Source: Flavobacterium hercynium (GTDB lineage: Bacteria > Bacteroidota > Bacteroidia > Flavobacteriales > Flavobacteriaceae). From it: a stretch of 54,618 bases of DNA. The translations under genes and the position numbers were made by a program. Below are positions 8,951 through 17,076 of the stretch, piece by piece. The DNA lies in NCBI RefSeq assembly GCF_002217285.1, contig NZ_MUGW01000052.1, positions 1 to 54,618 of the forward strand. Direction: 5' to 3'. The notes below the pieces were generated by a model that made no database searches, was not told the origin of the DNA, and saw nothing but the letters and a program-made list of their open reading frames with translations. Numbering within the stretch: position 1 is the stretch's first letter; every line of letters starts with the position of its first letter.

Positions 8951-10209
8951 TTTTTATAAGGAATTGATAGGTGAATCGTAACACCTTTTTCTACATTATT
9001 TAGGGCATAAATTTTCCAGTTTTGCAGCTCGCAAATATTTTTCACATAATACAAACCAAGTCCAAAACCGGCAACTTCATTACTTTTTGAGTTTTGAATA
9101 CGATAGAACTTATCAAATATAGAGGAAATTTTCTTATTATTTATGCCAATTCCGTTATCAATAAACGCTATTTTTAACGTTGTTTTTTCTTCTTTTAGTG
9201 TAATTGTGATTTCAGGTTGTTCCTCACAATACTTAACGGCATTGTCAAGCAGATTGTATACCAGATTGCTAAAATGAAAAACATCAGTCTCAATTGTATA
9301 GTCGTTTGAAAGCGTATCTATTTTAATTTTTGCTTCAGGATATTTCAAGACAATATTATCAATCGTTTCTTCCAGAATAGGAATTACTAAAACAGATTCC
9401 GGTTTGAGTTCTAAAGTGGTATAATCTGATTTGGCAACATTCAGTATTTTTTCGATATGATGGTTGAGCTTATTACTTTGCTTGATGATGATATCCGTGT
9501 ACGTCAGCAGTTTTTTATCTTCTTTGATCGGATTTTGAGCAATCAGATATTTAGATGCAATTAAGATGGAAGATAAAGGTGTTTTGAATTCATGCGTCAT
9601 ATTATTGATGAAGTCACGCTGCAATTCGGAATATTTCTTTTGTTGTAAAAGTGTAAAAATGGAGTACACATAAATAAGCAGAATAAAAATTAGCGCAAGC
9701 GAAAGCACAAACCAAAAACGCATCGAACTAAACAAATACGAGGTTTCATTTGGAAAACGTACTGCAAAATAATAGACCAGATTTTTATGTTTAGGAAAAT
9801 AGACAGATTGTTTTACTCTGTTATTTTGAGATAATGAAATATAATTGCCATAAATCATTTCGTCGCTTTGGCAATTGTACATCGCATATTCAAAATCAGT
9901 GGTGATATTCATTTTTTTGAATTCATTTTTTAAGTAGAATTCTAAAATATCAGGTTCAAAATCGTTATCGACATTTACGATATAATAATCGTTGGCAATT
10001 TTCTGAACCGGATTCTGAGCAGGCAATTCGTGATTGGTACCTTCGTACAGTTTTTTAGTAACCTCAAGAAGGGCGATATGCGTTTTCTGACTCAGTTTTT
10101 TTTGCTCCAGCGTAAAAGCTTCTTTTGTCCAAAGTAATTGCGCAATCAAGATACCTATGATGGCAATAAGTCCTAAAAGAATGATGCTATTGAGTTTATT
10201 TATTTTCAA
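8947..10209 (-). CDS. Membrane sensor histidine kinase (RprX-like)
   Basis: This 420-residue sensor kinase has two membrane segments (about residues 8-27 and 163-187) flanking a periplasmic sensing region of about 135 residues. The HisKA domain carries the phosphorylated histidine H206 in NNMTHEFKTPL. The ATPase domain has the N box (NLLDNAVKYC), G1 (DNGIG) and G2 (GFGLGLYYVK). No HAMP domain is evident between TM2 and HisKA. It is the first gene of the operon with the response regulator and diverges from the DUF1573 gene. Confidence 0.93.
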   Translation of the reverse strand: MKINKLNSIILLGLIAIIGILIAQLLWTKEAFTLEQKKLSQKTHIALLEVTKKLYEGTNHELPAQNPVQKIANDYYIVNVDNDFEPDILEFYLKNEFKKMNITTDFEYAMYNCQSDEMIYGNYISLSQNNRVKQSVYFPKHKNLVYYFAVRFPNETSYLFSSMRFWFVLSLALIFILLIYVYSIFTLLQQKKYSELQRDFINNMTHEFKTPLSSILIASKYLIAQNPIKEDKKLLTYTDIIIKQSNKLNHHIEKILNVAKSDYTTLELKPESVLVIPILEETIDNIVLKYPEAKIKIDTLSNDYTIETDVFHFSNLVYNLLDNAVKYCEEQPEITITLKEEKTTLKIAFIDNGIGINNKKISSIFDKFYRIQNSKSNEVAGFGLGLYYVKNICELQNWKIYALNNVEKGVTIHLSIPYKK

Positions 10210-10263
10210 GAAAAAATCAGATTTAAAATTGAAATATAGGTAAAAAATCCTTTAAAAACGGCT

Positions 10264-10303
10264 GTTAACAAGTCGTTAACAAACATTTGACAACGCTTAA
10301 CAA
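10264..10303. promoter_or_regulatory. Phased array of four TTAACAA-type octamers, candidate response-regulator operator
   Basis: Four related octamers begin at 10264 (GTTAACAA), 10275 (GTTAACAA), 10286 (TTTGACAA) and 10296 (CTTAACAA). Spacings are 11, 11 and 10 bp, one DNA turn each. Tandem half-sites at 11-bp spacing are how OmpR/PhoB-type winged-helix regulators bind. The array ends about 20 bp upstream of the -7 element of the DUF1573 gene and lies in the region divergent to the kinase/regulator operon. Confidence 0.6.
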
Positions 10304-10323
10304 CGACATAAACAGGTCTGTAG

Positions 10324-10331
10324 TACCTTTG
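10324..10331 (+). promoter_or_regulatory. Putative -7 element of the DUF1573 gene
   Basis: TACCTTTG matches TAnnTTTG, 42 bases before the ATG. No TTG is found at the usual -33 distance, which fits a promoter that needs an activator bound at the upstream octamer array. Confidence 0.55.
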
Positions 10332-10372
10332 AATTATAAATTTAACCATAAATCACTTAAAATAGATATAAT

Positions 10373-10792
10373 ATGAAAATTATTAAAATTTCAATGCTTG
10401 CTTTAGCATTAGGCTTAATGTCTTTTTCAGCAATTGCACCAGTTCAGTCAGTAGTAAGTACAGATGAAGTTATCGTAGCAGAAACAGCTTCGACAATCGT
10501 TTGGAAAGCAGAAACAATTGATGTAGGTCAGATTCCACAAGGAACACCAAAAGCAATTGTATACGAATTTAAAAACACAGGAAAAACAGCTGTTGTAATT
10601 ACAAATGTTCAGGGATCTTGCGGATGTACTGCAACTGATTACACAAAAGAACCAGTTCAGCCAGGTAAATCAGCAAAAGTAACAGCAACTTACAACGCAG
10701 CTGCTAAAGGTGGTTTCACAAAAACAGTTACCGTAACAACAAGCGCAGAAACAGCTCCAAAAGTACTTACTTTAAAAGGAACAGTTATTTAA
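10373..10792 (+). CDS. DUF1573 periplasmic protein
   Basis: This small exported protein of 139 residues has a hydrophobic signal peptide (about residues 1-22) and one DUF1573 domain, an Ig-like/ASPM-SPD-2-Hydin-like beta fold. The family motif GSCGCT, with C83 and C85, is present. The wording of the domain (FKNTGKTAVVITNVQGSCGC) is typical of Bacteroidetes members, which are often abundant and stress-linked but biochemically undefined. It diverges from a two-component system, and the intergenic operator array suggests regulation by it. A strong terminator follows. Confidence 0.9.
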   Translation: MKIIKISMLALALGLMSFSAIAPVQSVVSTDEVIVAETASTIVWKAETIDVGQIPQGTPKAIVYEFKNTGKTAVVITNVQGSCGCTATDYTKEPVQPGKSAKVTATYNAAAKGGFTKTVTVTTSAETAPKVLTLKGTVI

Positions 10793-10815
10793 GAATAAAA
10801 GGTTGGTTATAAAGT

Positions 10816-10856
10816 GAAAAACTCCAAATACATTATGTGTTTGGAGTTTTTTTATT
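10816..10856 (+). terminator. Terminator of the DUF1573 gene
   Basis: An inverted repeat of about 14 bp with one G-T pair (AACTCCAAA arm and TTTGGAGTT arm) is followed by a T-run. Confidence 0.85.
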
Positions 10857-10860
10857 TTTA

Positions 10861-10938
10861 GATAGTTCGATTTTTAGATTGTTGGATTGTTAGAATTTTA
10901 GATTTTAGATTTCAGACTTTAGACTTTAGATTTTTGAA
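10861..10938. repeat. TTAGATT-type low-complexity repeat
   Basis: This is a run of imperfect TTTAGATT/GTTAGA units, related to the stretches at 74-136 and 14191-14260. No coding sequence is visible. Confidence 0.6.
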
Positions 10939-10960
10939 GAAAGAGAAAGATTATGTAATG

Positions 10961-11031
10961 AATTAAAAATTAAAAATTAAAAAATCATAACTTACATTTC
11001 ACATTTCACATTTCACAATTCACAATTCATA
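10961..11031. repeat. Short tandem repeats AATTAAAA and ACATTTCAC
   Basis: About three copies of AATTAAAA are followed by three of CACATTT and two of CACAATT, ending at the stop codon of the NlpC/P60 gene. They may be slippage-prone spacer DNA. Confidence 0.55.
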
Positions 11032-11539
11032 AGACGTTAATACACTTATAAAAACGCTTGGTGTAATGTTCTGTCTCAAGAGAAGTAATTGTAACGCTTT
11101 TTACTTTTCCGGAAGAAGAATGTATAAATTTTGACTGCATACCATTGGCTTCGCAGATAATTCCTAGATGACCTACAACGGTTTTGTCTTTGTACCCATA
11201 AAAAACCAAAATATCTCCCACTTTAAAATCTTCCGGAGCAACCGGAGTACCTAAGTTTTTGTAACTGCCCGAACTTCTGGGTAAGCTAACGTCGAAATGT
11301 TTAAAAACATAACTCACAAAACCGGAGCAGTCAAAACCTTTTTTAGGATCGTTTCCTGCATAGAGGTACGGTGTTCCTAAATAATTTTTGGCATACGCCA
11401 CAATCGAATCGCGGTCTATTGCTGTTTGTGTTTTTACGATAGTTCTTTGAACAGTTTTTTGCGGAACAACCTTTTCTGTATTTTTTGATGAAGAAGGGAA
11501 AAAGGATAACGCAGTAAGAATACAGAGGATTAATTTCAT
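11027..11539 (-). CDS. NlpC/P60 family peptidoglycan endopeptidase
   Basis: This exported C40 cysteine peptidase of 170 residues should cut peptidoglycan stem peptides. A signal peptide covers about residues 1-18. The catalytic triad is visible: C71 in FDCSGFV, H124 in VVGHLGI and H140 in FIHSSS. No SH3 or LysM domain is attached, so substrate targeting must come from the single domain. It stands alone between repeat-rich DNA and the divergent start of the mannan locus. Confidence 0.9.
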   Translation of the reverse strand: MKLILCILTALSFFPSSSKNTEKVVPQKTVQRTIVKTQTAIDRDSIVAYAKNYLGTPYLYAGNDPKKGFDCSGFVSYVFKHFDVSLPRSSGSYKNLGTPVAPEDFKVGDILVFYGYKDKTVVGHLGIICEANGMQSKFIHSSSGKVKSVTITSLETEHYTKRFYKCINVL

Positions 11540-11679
11540 TTTGATGGAATAACTAAAAGTGTTTATTTCATAAAGGTAAGCCGTTGCTTTTGAATATCAA
11601 AGAAATTACTGACTGCTGTTTTGGTGTTTTTTTATTACTTTTTGATGTTTTAGTATCTTCCGCAACATTATAATTCGGG

Positions 11680-11687
11680 TATATTTG
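11680..11687 (+). promoter_or_regulatory. Putative -7 element of the CE2/SASA operon
   Basis: TATATTTG matches TAnnTTTG, 31 bases upstream of the ATG at 11718. Confidence 0.5.
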
Positions 11688-11717
11688 TGAATCACAATTT
11701 TATTTAGCCTTTAAATT

Positions 11718-12806
11718 ATGTTTCTAAAAAAAATACCACTTTTAATTTTGTTTTTGCTGACTTCTATCATTTTAACAGCACAAGACAAGAATAATGCCTA
11801 TTTGTATGAAGGACGTGTTGAAAAAAAGCAAAATGACAATGTTGTTTTGATCGGAACGGCGTCTTCTGTTTCTTTTAATTTTACCGGAAACGAATGTTCG
11901 ATTACCCTACAAAGTGTGGATGCATGGGAACATCATAATTATGTGTCTTTGATTTTAGATGGAAAATATATAGGCAAACTACGAATAGAAAAAGGAGCAG
12001 CACAATCTTTTCCCATAAAAATCAAGGAGGCTAAAAAAGAACACCGACTTGAGATTTACAAAACTACCGAAGCCCATAGCGGTGGTATTTTGTTTGTAGG
12101 AACAACAGCAAAGCTAACGTCGATTACTGCAAAAAAGAAAAAGAAAATTGAGTTTATTGGTGACTCGATTACCTGTGGTGCGGCAAGTGATGGATCTGAT
12201 ATTCCATGTGATAAAGGCGAATACTTTGATCATCATAACGGATATTACGCTTACGGTCCTGTTCTTTCGAGAAAAATTGGAGTTGATTACCTGATGAGCT
12301 GTGTTTCGGGAATTGGAATGTATAGAAACTGGAACGATGAGAACAAAGACGAAGCGATTATGCCGGTCGTTTATGAAAATTTGTATTTAAATAAAACACT
12401 TCCGGAACCTAAGTATGACTTTGCTTTTCAGCCCGATATTATCAGCATTGCTTTAGGAACCAATGATTTTTCCGGTGGCGATGGTAAAAAAGAACGCTTA
12501 CCATTTAATGCAGAAAAGTATGTATCGAATTATATTGGCTTTATCAAAATGCTATACAAACACAATCCAAATGCGCAGTTGGTGCTTACCAATAGTCCAA
12601 TGGTGAGAGGAGAAAATGCCGTTGTTTTCGAAGATTGTCTTAAAAAAGTAAAAGCGGCATTTGACACTGATAAAACACACAAACTTATTTTGATTTTTAA
12701 ATTTAAACCAATGCAACCGCATGGTTGTACAGGACATCCCGATGTAGCAGATCATCAGATTTTGGCGAATGAATATGGTCCGTTTTTAAAAAAGTTACTT
12801 AAATGA
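11718..12806 (+). CDS. CE2-type SGNH carbohydrate acetylesterase
   Basis: This secreted esterase of 362 residues (signal peptide about 1-21) is predicted to remove O-acetyl groups from mannan or xylan. An N-terminal beta-sandwich domain (about 30-135) precedes an SGNH hydrolase domain, the CE2 arrangement. The nucleophile is S150 in GDSITCG. The GTNDF block and H340 in GHPDVADH supply the other conserved positions. The gene overlaps the next esterase gene by 4 bp, so the two form an operon and probably act on differently placed acetyl groups of the same polymer. The placement in a mannan locus supports acetylmannan as substrate. Confidence 0.85.
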   Translation: MFLKKIPLLILFLLTSIILTAQDKNNAYLYEGRVEKKQNDNVVLIGTASSVSFNFTGNECSITLQSVDAWEHHNYVSLILDGKYIGKLRIEKGAAQSFPIKIKEAKKEHRLEIYKTTEAHSGGILFVGTTAKLTSITAKKKKKIEFIGDSITCGAASDGSDIPCDKGEYFDHHNGYYAYGPVLSRKIGVDYLMSCVSGIGMYRNWNDENKDEAIMPVVYENLYLNKTLPEPKYDFAFQPDIISIALGTNDFSGGDGKKERLPFNAEKYVSNYIGFIKMLYKHNPNAQLVLTNSPMVRGENAVVFEDCLKKVKAAFDTDKTHKLILIFKFKPMQPHGCTGHPDVADHQILANEYGPFLKKLLK

Positions 12807-14182
12807 AAAATAATATATTTAAGTTTGTTTTCTTTCTGATGATTTCCAGTACTATGATGGCAAACGTTACACTTCCGAATATTTTTGGTGATAATATGGT
12901 CTTGCAGCGAAACTCGCAAGTGAAAATTTGGGGTTGGGCAAATCCAAAAGAAGAAATCAAATTGGTTTCCGGCTGGAACAATCAGGAATATAAAACCGTT
13001 GCCAATAATCAGGCGCACTGGGAAATTGTAATCCAAACACCCGAAGCGGGAGGACCTTTTACAATTTCGATAAAAGGTTATAATGAAGTAATCCTGAAAA
13101 ACATTCTGATTGGAGAAGTCTGGCTTTGTGCGGGACAATCGAATATGGAAATGCCGGCAAGCTGGGGAATCGATAATGGTGAAGAGGAAGTGAAAAAGGC
13201 TGCAAATCCTAGCATTCGATTTTTTTCTGTTCCAAAATTAACTGCTGTAACGCCACAAAATAATGTGTCAGGAAACTGGACAGAATCTACTCCGGAAACC
13301 ATGAAGCAATTTAGTGCGGTTGGCTATTTCTTTGCCAAACGTTTGCAGGAAGATTTAAAAGGCATTCCAATTGGTTTAATATCATCTAACTGGGGCGGAA
13401 CTCCCGCTGAAATCTGGATGCCGGAAGAAGTGGTTCAGAACGATCCTGTTTTATTAGAAAATGCCAAGAAGCTAAACGAAGAAGAATACGGTCCAAGACA
13501 ACCCGGACGCGCTTACAACGCCATGATTTATCCGCTTACAGGATTTAAAATTGTAGGAACGATTTGGTATCAGGGTGAATCGAATGTTGGCTCTTTGGTA
13601 TATGACAAAACATTAGGCGCGTTGATTTCGTCTTGGAGAAAAATGTGGCAAAATGATTTTCCGTTCTACTATGTTCAGATTGCACCTTATAAAACAGGAA
13701 GCAATAACTTCTCGAATGTTACTTTACGTGATTCGCAACGCAAGATGCTGAAAGAAGTTCCAAATACCGGAATGGCAGTTATTAGTGATGTTATTGAGGT
13801 AAAAGAAATTCACCCAACAGATAAAAAGTCGGTTGGCGTTCGCTTAGCAAATCTGGCTTTGGCTAATACGTATAAAACCAATTCTAATTTGGTTAATGGT
13901 CCGCTTTATTCATCTGTTACCATAGAAAAGAATAAAGCCATAGTTTCTTTTGACTATGCTGAAGGATTATATTTTAAAGATAAAAAAAACGATCAGTTTG
14001 AAGTAGCAGGTCAGGATGGTATTTTTTACCCAGCCGAAGCTTCCATAAAAAACAATCAGGTGATCTTGACAAGCAAAAAAGTTCCGGTTCCCGCAAAGGT
14101 TCGCTTTGCCTGGGGAAATACCATTGTGTCCAATTTGTTTAACAAAGCAAATTTACCAGCTTCTTGTTTTAGTACGGAATGA
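12803..14182 (+). CDS. SASA-family (sialate O-acetylesterase-like) carbohydrate esterase
   Basis: This 459-residue exported protein (signal peptide about 1-20) belongs to the sialate O-acetylesterase/SASA family. The serine motif is S113 in CAGQSNMEMP, followed by SSNWGGTPAEIWMP and IWYQGESN, all family hallmarks. An N-terminal beta domain (about 22-100) precedes the hydrolase core. Despite the family name, PUL members commonly act on acetylated plant glycans, and no sialic-acid genes are nearby. The gene overlaps the CE2-type gene by 4 bp. Deacetylation of galactoglucomannan is the best inference. Confidence 0.85.
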   Translation: MKNNIFKFVFFLMISSTMMANVTLPNIFGDNMVLQRNSQVKIWGWANPKEEIKLVSGWNNQEYKTVANNQAHWEIVIQTPEAGGPFTISIKGYNEVILKNILIGEVWLCAGQSNMEMPASWGIDNGEEEVKKAANPSIRFFSVPKLTAVTPQNNVSGNWTESTPETMKQFSAVGYFFAKRLQEDLKGIPIGLISSNWGGTPAEIWMPEEVVQNDPVLLENAKKLNEEEYGPRQPGRAYNAMIYPLTGFKIVGTIWYQGESNVGSLVYDKTLGALISSWRKMWQNDFPFYYVQIAPYKTGSNNFSNVTLRDSQRKMLKEVPNTGMAVISDVIEVKEIHPTDKKSVGVRLANLALANTYKTNSNLVNGPLYSSVTIEKNKAIVSFDYAEGLYFKDKKNDQFEVAGQDGIFYPAEASIKNNQVILTSKKVPVPAKVRFAWGNTIVSNLFNKANLPASCFSTE

Positions 14183-14190
14183 GAGATTGA

Positions 14191-14260
14191 TTTTAGATTT
14201 TAGATTTTAGAATGTAGATTTTAGATTTTTGGATTCTTAGATTCTTAGATTGTTAGACTT
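14191..14260. repeat. TTAGATT-type low-complexity repeat
   Basis: Imperfect TTTTAGATT units lie directly after the SASA gene, in the same family as 74-136 and 10861-10938. Confidence 0.6.
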
Positions 14261-14266
14261 TAAGCC

Positions 14267-14402
14267 CAATCTTGTCATCTCGACGAAGGAGACCCGAGCG
14301 AAAGCGAACAGACGAAGTAGATCCCCACGAGAAACTCGACAAAGATTAGTAATACTTTACGAAGCTACTTACTAAGATCTATCCGTCGAGATGACAAGAT
14401 TG
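14267..14402. repeat. 136-bp palindromic element with 19-bp perfect terminal inverted repeats
   Basis: The arms 14267-14285 and 14384-14402 are perfect inverted copies (CAATCTTGTCATCTCGACG). The interior carries shorter inverted matches around AGTAGATC/AGATCT and is G+C-richer than the flanks. There is no ORF, so it is MITE- or REP-like. Similar GTCATCTCGACGAAGGAG strings are, to my knowledge, common interspersed repeats in Flavobacteriia. Confidence 0.8.
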
Positions 14403-14409
14403 TACACAA

Positions 14410-14503
14410 GTTCGCGTGAGGGATAGCAGCGGAAAGCCCACAGCCTGACGAAGGAAGGGCGAGGACTTGAAGCGAATAGCCCGACCCGGAGGGACACGCC
14501 CAA
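14410..14503. repeat. G+C-rich imperfect palindrome (REP-like) before the GH3 gene
   Basis: GCGTGAGGGATAGCAGCGGAAAG at the left is imperfectly mirrored by CTTGAAGCGAATAGCCC and GGGACACGC at the right. It sits 20 bp before the GH3 start and directly after the 136-bp element. It resembles the element at 21475-21558 in its TAGC-CGGAAA and GGG-TAGC parts. Confidence 0.65.
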
Positions 14504-14522
14504 AAAAGAAAACTATTTAACC

Positions 14523-16814
14523 ATGAAACATAATACAATAACCATTGGGGTGTTTGCCCTGCTTACTTTTGGAAATATGAATGCACAGAAAAAAGCTTAT
14601 TTAGATAAAAACAAAACGATTGAACAACGTATCGATCTTCTTTTGCCATTAATGACTTTGGAGGAAAAAGTGGGGCAAATGAATCAGTACAATGGTTTTT
14701 GGGATGTAACGGGACCGGCTCCAAAAGGAGGAACTGCGGAATTGAAATACGAGCATTTGCGAAAAGGCTGGGTAGGATCGATGCTTACGGTGCGCGGTGT
14801 GAAAGAAGTTCGTGCTGTGCAGAAAATTGCGGTAGAAGAAACGCGTTTGGGGATTCCGTTAATTATTGGTTTTGATGTGATTCATGGCTACAAAACGTTA
14901 AGTCCGATTCCGTTGGCAGAAGCGGCGAGTTGGGATCTGGAAGCGATTAAAAAATCGGCAGCGATTGCAGCAGATGAAGCTTCGGCATCGGGAATTAACT
15001 GGACTTTTGGACCCAATGTAGATGTGTCTAACGATGCGCGCTGGGGACGTGTGATGGAAGGTGGGGGAGAAGACCCGTATTTAGGAAGTAAAATTGCTAT
15101 TGCACGTGTGCATGGTTTTCAAGGTGAAACTATTGCTGATTTAGCTAAGGTAAACACCATTGCTGCCTGCGCCAAACACTTTGCTGCTTATGGCTATGTA
15201 GAAGCGGGATTGGAATATAATATTGTAGATATCAGTAATTCTAAATTGTATAATTCGGTTTTGCCTCCTTTTGAAGCTACGGTGCAAGCGGGCGTTCGTA
15301 CGTTTATGAATTCCTTTAATACACTAAATGGCGTTCCGGCAACGGGAAATGTTTTCTTGCAAAGAGATATTCTTAAAGGAAAATGGAAGTTTGACGGTTT
15401 TGTAATTTCGGATTATGCTTCGATTCGCGAAATGATCGCGCATGGTTATGCAAAAGATGAAGCTGATGCTACTGCAAAAGGCGTAATCGCAGGTTCTGAC
15501 ATGGATATGGAATCGTATTTGTATGTGGCGAAATTGGCTGATTTAGTAAAAGAGGGAAAAGTAAAAGAAGCCTTGGTTGATGATGCTGTTCGCAGAATTT
15601 TACGCGTAAAATTTGAACTAGGCTTGTTTGATGATCCGTACAAATATTGCGATGAAAAACGTGAAAAAGAAGTTGTGGGCAGTAAAGCCAATAATGATGG
15701 TGTTTTAGACATGGCGAAGAAATCGATCGTATTGTTGAAGAATAAGAACAATTTGCTTCCGCTAAAAAAATCTGGGCAAAAGATTGCTTTGATTGGTGCT
15801 TTGGCAAATGATAAAAACAGTCCGCTGGGAAGTTGGAGAATTGCCTCTGATGATAATTCCGCAGTTTCGGTTCTGGAAGGAATGCAGCAATACAAAGACA
15901 ATAAACTAACCTTTGAAAAAGGTGCTGATCTAACGGTTGGAAAAACTTCATTTTTAGATGAAGTAGTTTTTAACACAACAGATAAAAGCGGATTTGAAGC
16001 GGCTAAAACAGCAGCGAAAAATGCAGATGTTGTGGTGATGGTTTTAGGAGAACACGGTTTTCAAAGTGGAGAGGGAAGAAGCAGAACCGATCTTGATTTG
16101 CCGGGTGTTCAGCAGGAATTGCTGGAAGAGATTTATAAAGTGAATCCTAATATTGTTTTGGTTTTAAACAACGGGCGACCGCTTAGTATTCCGTGGGCTG
16201 CAGAGCACATTCCTGCAATTGTAGAAGCTTGGCACTTAGGAACTCAGGCTGGAAATGCTGTTGCTCAGGTTTTGTATGGTGATTATAATCCAAGCGGAAA
16301 ACTGCCAATGTCGTTTCCAAGAAATGTAGGTCAGGTTCCTATTTATTACAACAAATACAGTACAGGAAGACCAACCAATACCGATAAAAATGTGTTTTGG
16401 TCGCATTATACAGATGTGGAGAAAACACCGCAATATCCGTTTGGTTTTGGATTAAGTTATACCAAATTCGATTATAAAGATCTTAAAGTAAACAAAACCG
16501 TTTTTGAAAAAAAGGAGAACGTTCAAGTAAGTGTTTCTGTAACCAATTCTGGAAATTATGACGGTAAAGAAGTAGTGCAATTGTACATTCACGATGAGTT
16601 TGCAAGTATCGTGCGACCAATTAAGGAATTAAAAGGTTTTGAATTGGTCAATCTGAAAATAGGCGAAACCAAAACAGTAACGTTTACACTCACCGAAAAA
16701 GAATTAGGTTTCTATGATAACGACGGAACATATTTAACAGAACCGGGTACTTTTAAAATTTTAGTTGGAGGAAGCTCTGATAGCGGACTGGAAAGTAGGT
16801 TTGAATTGAAGTAA
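14523..16814 (+). CDS. GH3 beta-glucosidase (BglX-like)
   Basis: This exported glycoside hydrolase family 3 enzyme of 763 residues has a signal peptide at about 1-21. The N-terminal TIM-barrel domain carries the nucleophile D297 in FVISDYAS and the AACAKHFAAYG substrate-binding motif. The second alpha/beta domain has MVLGEHGFQSGEGRSR near residues 503-518, a region that often holds the acid/base Glu. A C-terminal fibronectin-III-like domain covers about 660-763. Length and domain order match periplasmic BglX. In this locus it probably trims beta-glucosyl residues from glucomannan oligosaccharides. It is separated from the esterase operon by the palindromic block. Confidence 0.92.
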   Translation: MKHNTITIGVFALLTFGNMNAQKKAYLDKNKTIEQRIDLLLPLMTLEEKVGQMNQYNGFWDVTGPAPKGGTAELKYEHLRKGWVGSMLTVRGVKEVRAVQKIAVEETRLGIPLIIGFDVIHGYKTLSPIPLAEAASWDLEAIKKSAAIAADEASASGINWTFGPNVDVSNDARWGRVMEGGGEDPYLGSKIAIARVHGFQGETIADLAKVNTIAACAKHFAAYGYVEAGLEYNIVDISNSKLYNSVLPPFEATVQAGVRTFMNSFNTLNGVPATGNVFLQRDILKGKWKFDGFVISDYASIREMIAHGYAKDEADATAKGVIAGSDMDMESYLYVAKLADLVKEGKVKEALVDDAVRRILRVKFELGLFDDPYKYCDEKREKEVVGSKANNDGVLDMAKKSIVLLKNKNNLLPLKKSGQKIALIGALANDKNSPLGSWRIASDDNSAVSVLEGMQQYKDNKLTFEKGADLTVGKTSFLDEVVFNTTDKSGFEAAKTAAKNADVVVMVLGEHGFQSGEGRSRTDLDLPGVQQELLEEIYKVNPNIVLVLNNGRPLSIPWAAEHIPAIVEAWHLGTQAGNAVAQVLYGDYNPSGKLPMSFPRNVGQVPIYYNKYSTGRPTNTDKNVFWSHYTDVEKTPQYPFGFGLSYTKFDYKDLKVNKTVFEKKENVQVSVSVTNSGNYDGKEVVQLYIHDEFASIVRPIKELKGFELVNLKIGETKTVTFTLTEKELGFYDNDGTYLTEPGTFKILVGGSSDSGLESRFELK

Positions 16815-16851
16815 CTAAGAAATAATTGCGCAAAGTAGCAGCATTTTTTCC

Positions 16852-16906
16852 GCCACGAATTCACGAATGAATTGTTGAAAATTCGTAAATTCGTGGCTGT
16901 TTTTTT
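16852..16906 (+). terminator. Terminator-like hairpin after the GH3 gene
   Basis: A 17-bp stem with one mismatch (16852-16868 with 16881-16897, GCCACGAATTCACGAAT) is followed by a T-run. The stem sequence recurs between genes in Flavobacterium as far as I know, so it may be a mobile repeat acting as a terminator. Confidence 0.75.
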
Positions 16907-16947
16907 ACATAACCTATATCGTCAGCCAGAGCAATAAGAAAAAAAAA

Positions 16948-16974
16948 CTTTGCGTCTTTGCGCCTTTGCGTGAT
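16948..16974. repeat. CTTTGCG triplicate
   Basis: Three near-tandem copies of (T)CTTTGCG occur in 27 bases, with no ORF. This is a short intergenic repeat. Confidence 0.5.
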
Positions 16975-17076
16975 TAAAAAAATATCAACTTCATCTTTAC
17001 TACTTTTTTTCTACCTTTAAATTCTATCATTTTAAAATAAACTATAAACGATCAACACCAAAAAAGAAACCAAAAA

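Noticed and set aside
12755..13138. Minus-strand frame over the esterase junction
   Set aside because: It overlaps the end of the CE2-type gene and the start of the SASA gene, both clear coding genes.
12803..14182. Sialic acid metabolism from the SASA family name
   Set aside because: No sialidase, lyase or transporter for sialic acid is nearby; the mannan context explains the esterase better.
14183..14522. CRISPR array
   Set aside because: The repeats are palindromic and unequal with no regular spacers, so REP/MITE-like DNA explains them better.
15446..15976. Minus-strand frames of up to 176 codons in the GH3 gene
   Set aside because: Shadow frames of a well-conserved glycoside hydrolase, without start context or recognisable domains.
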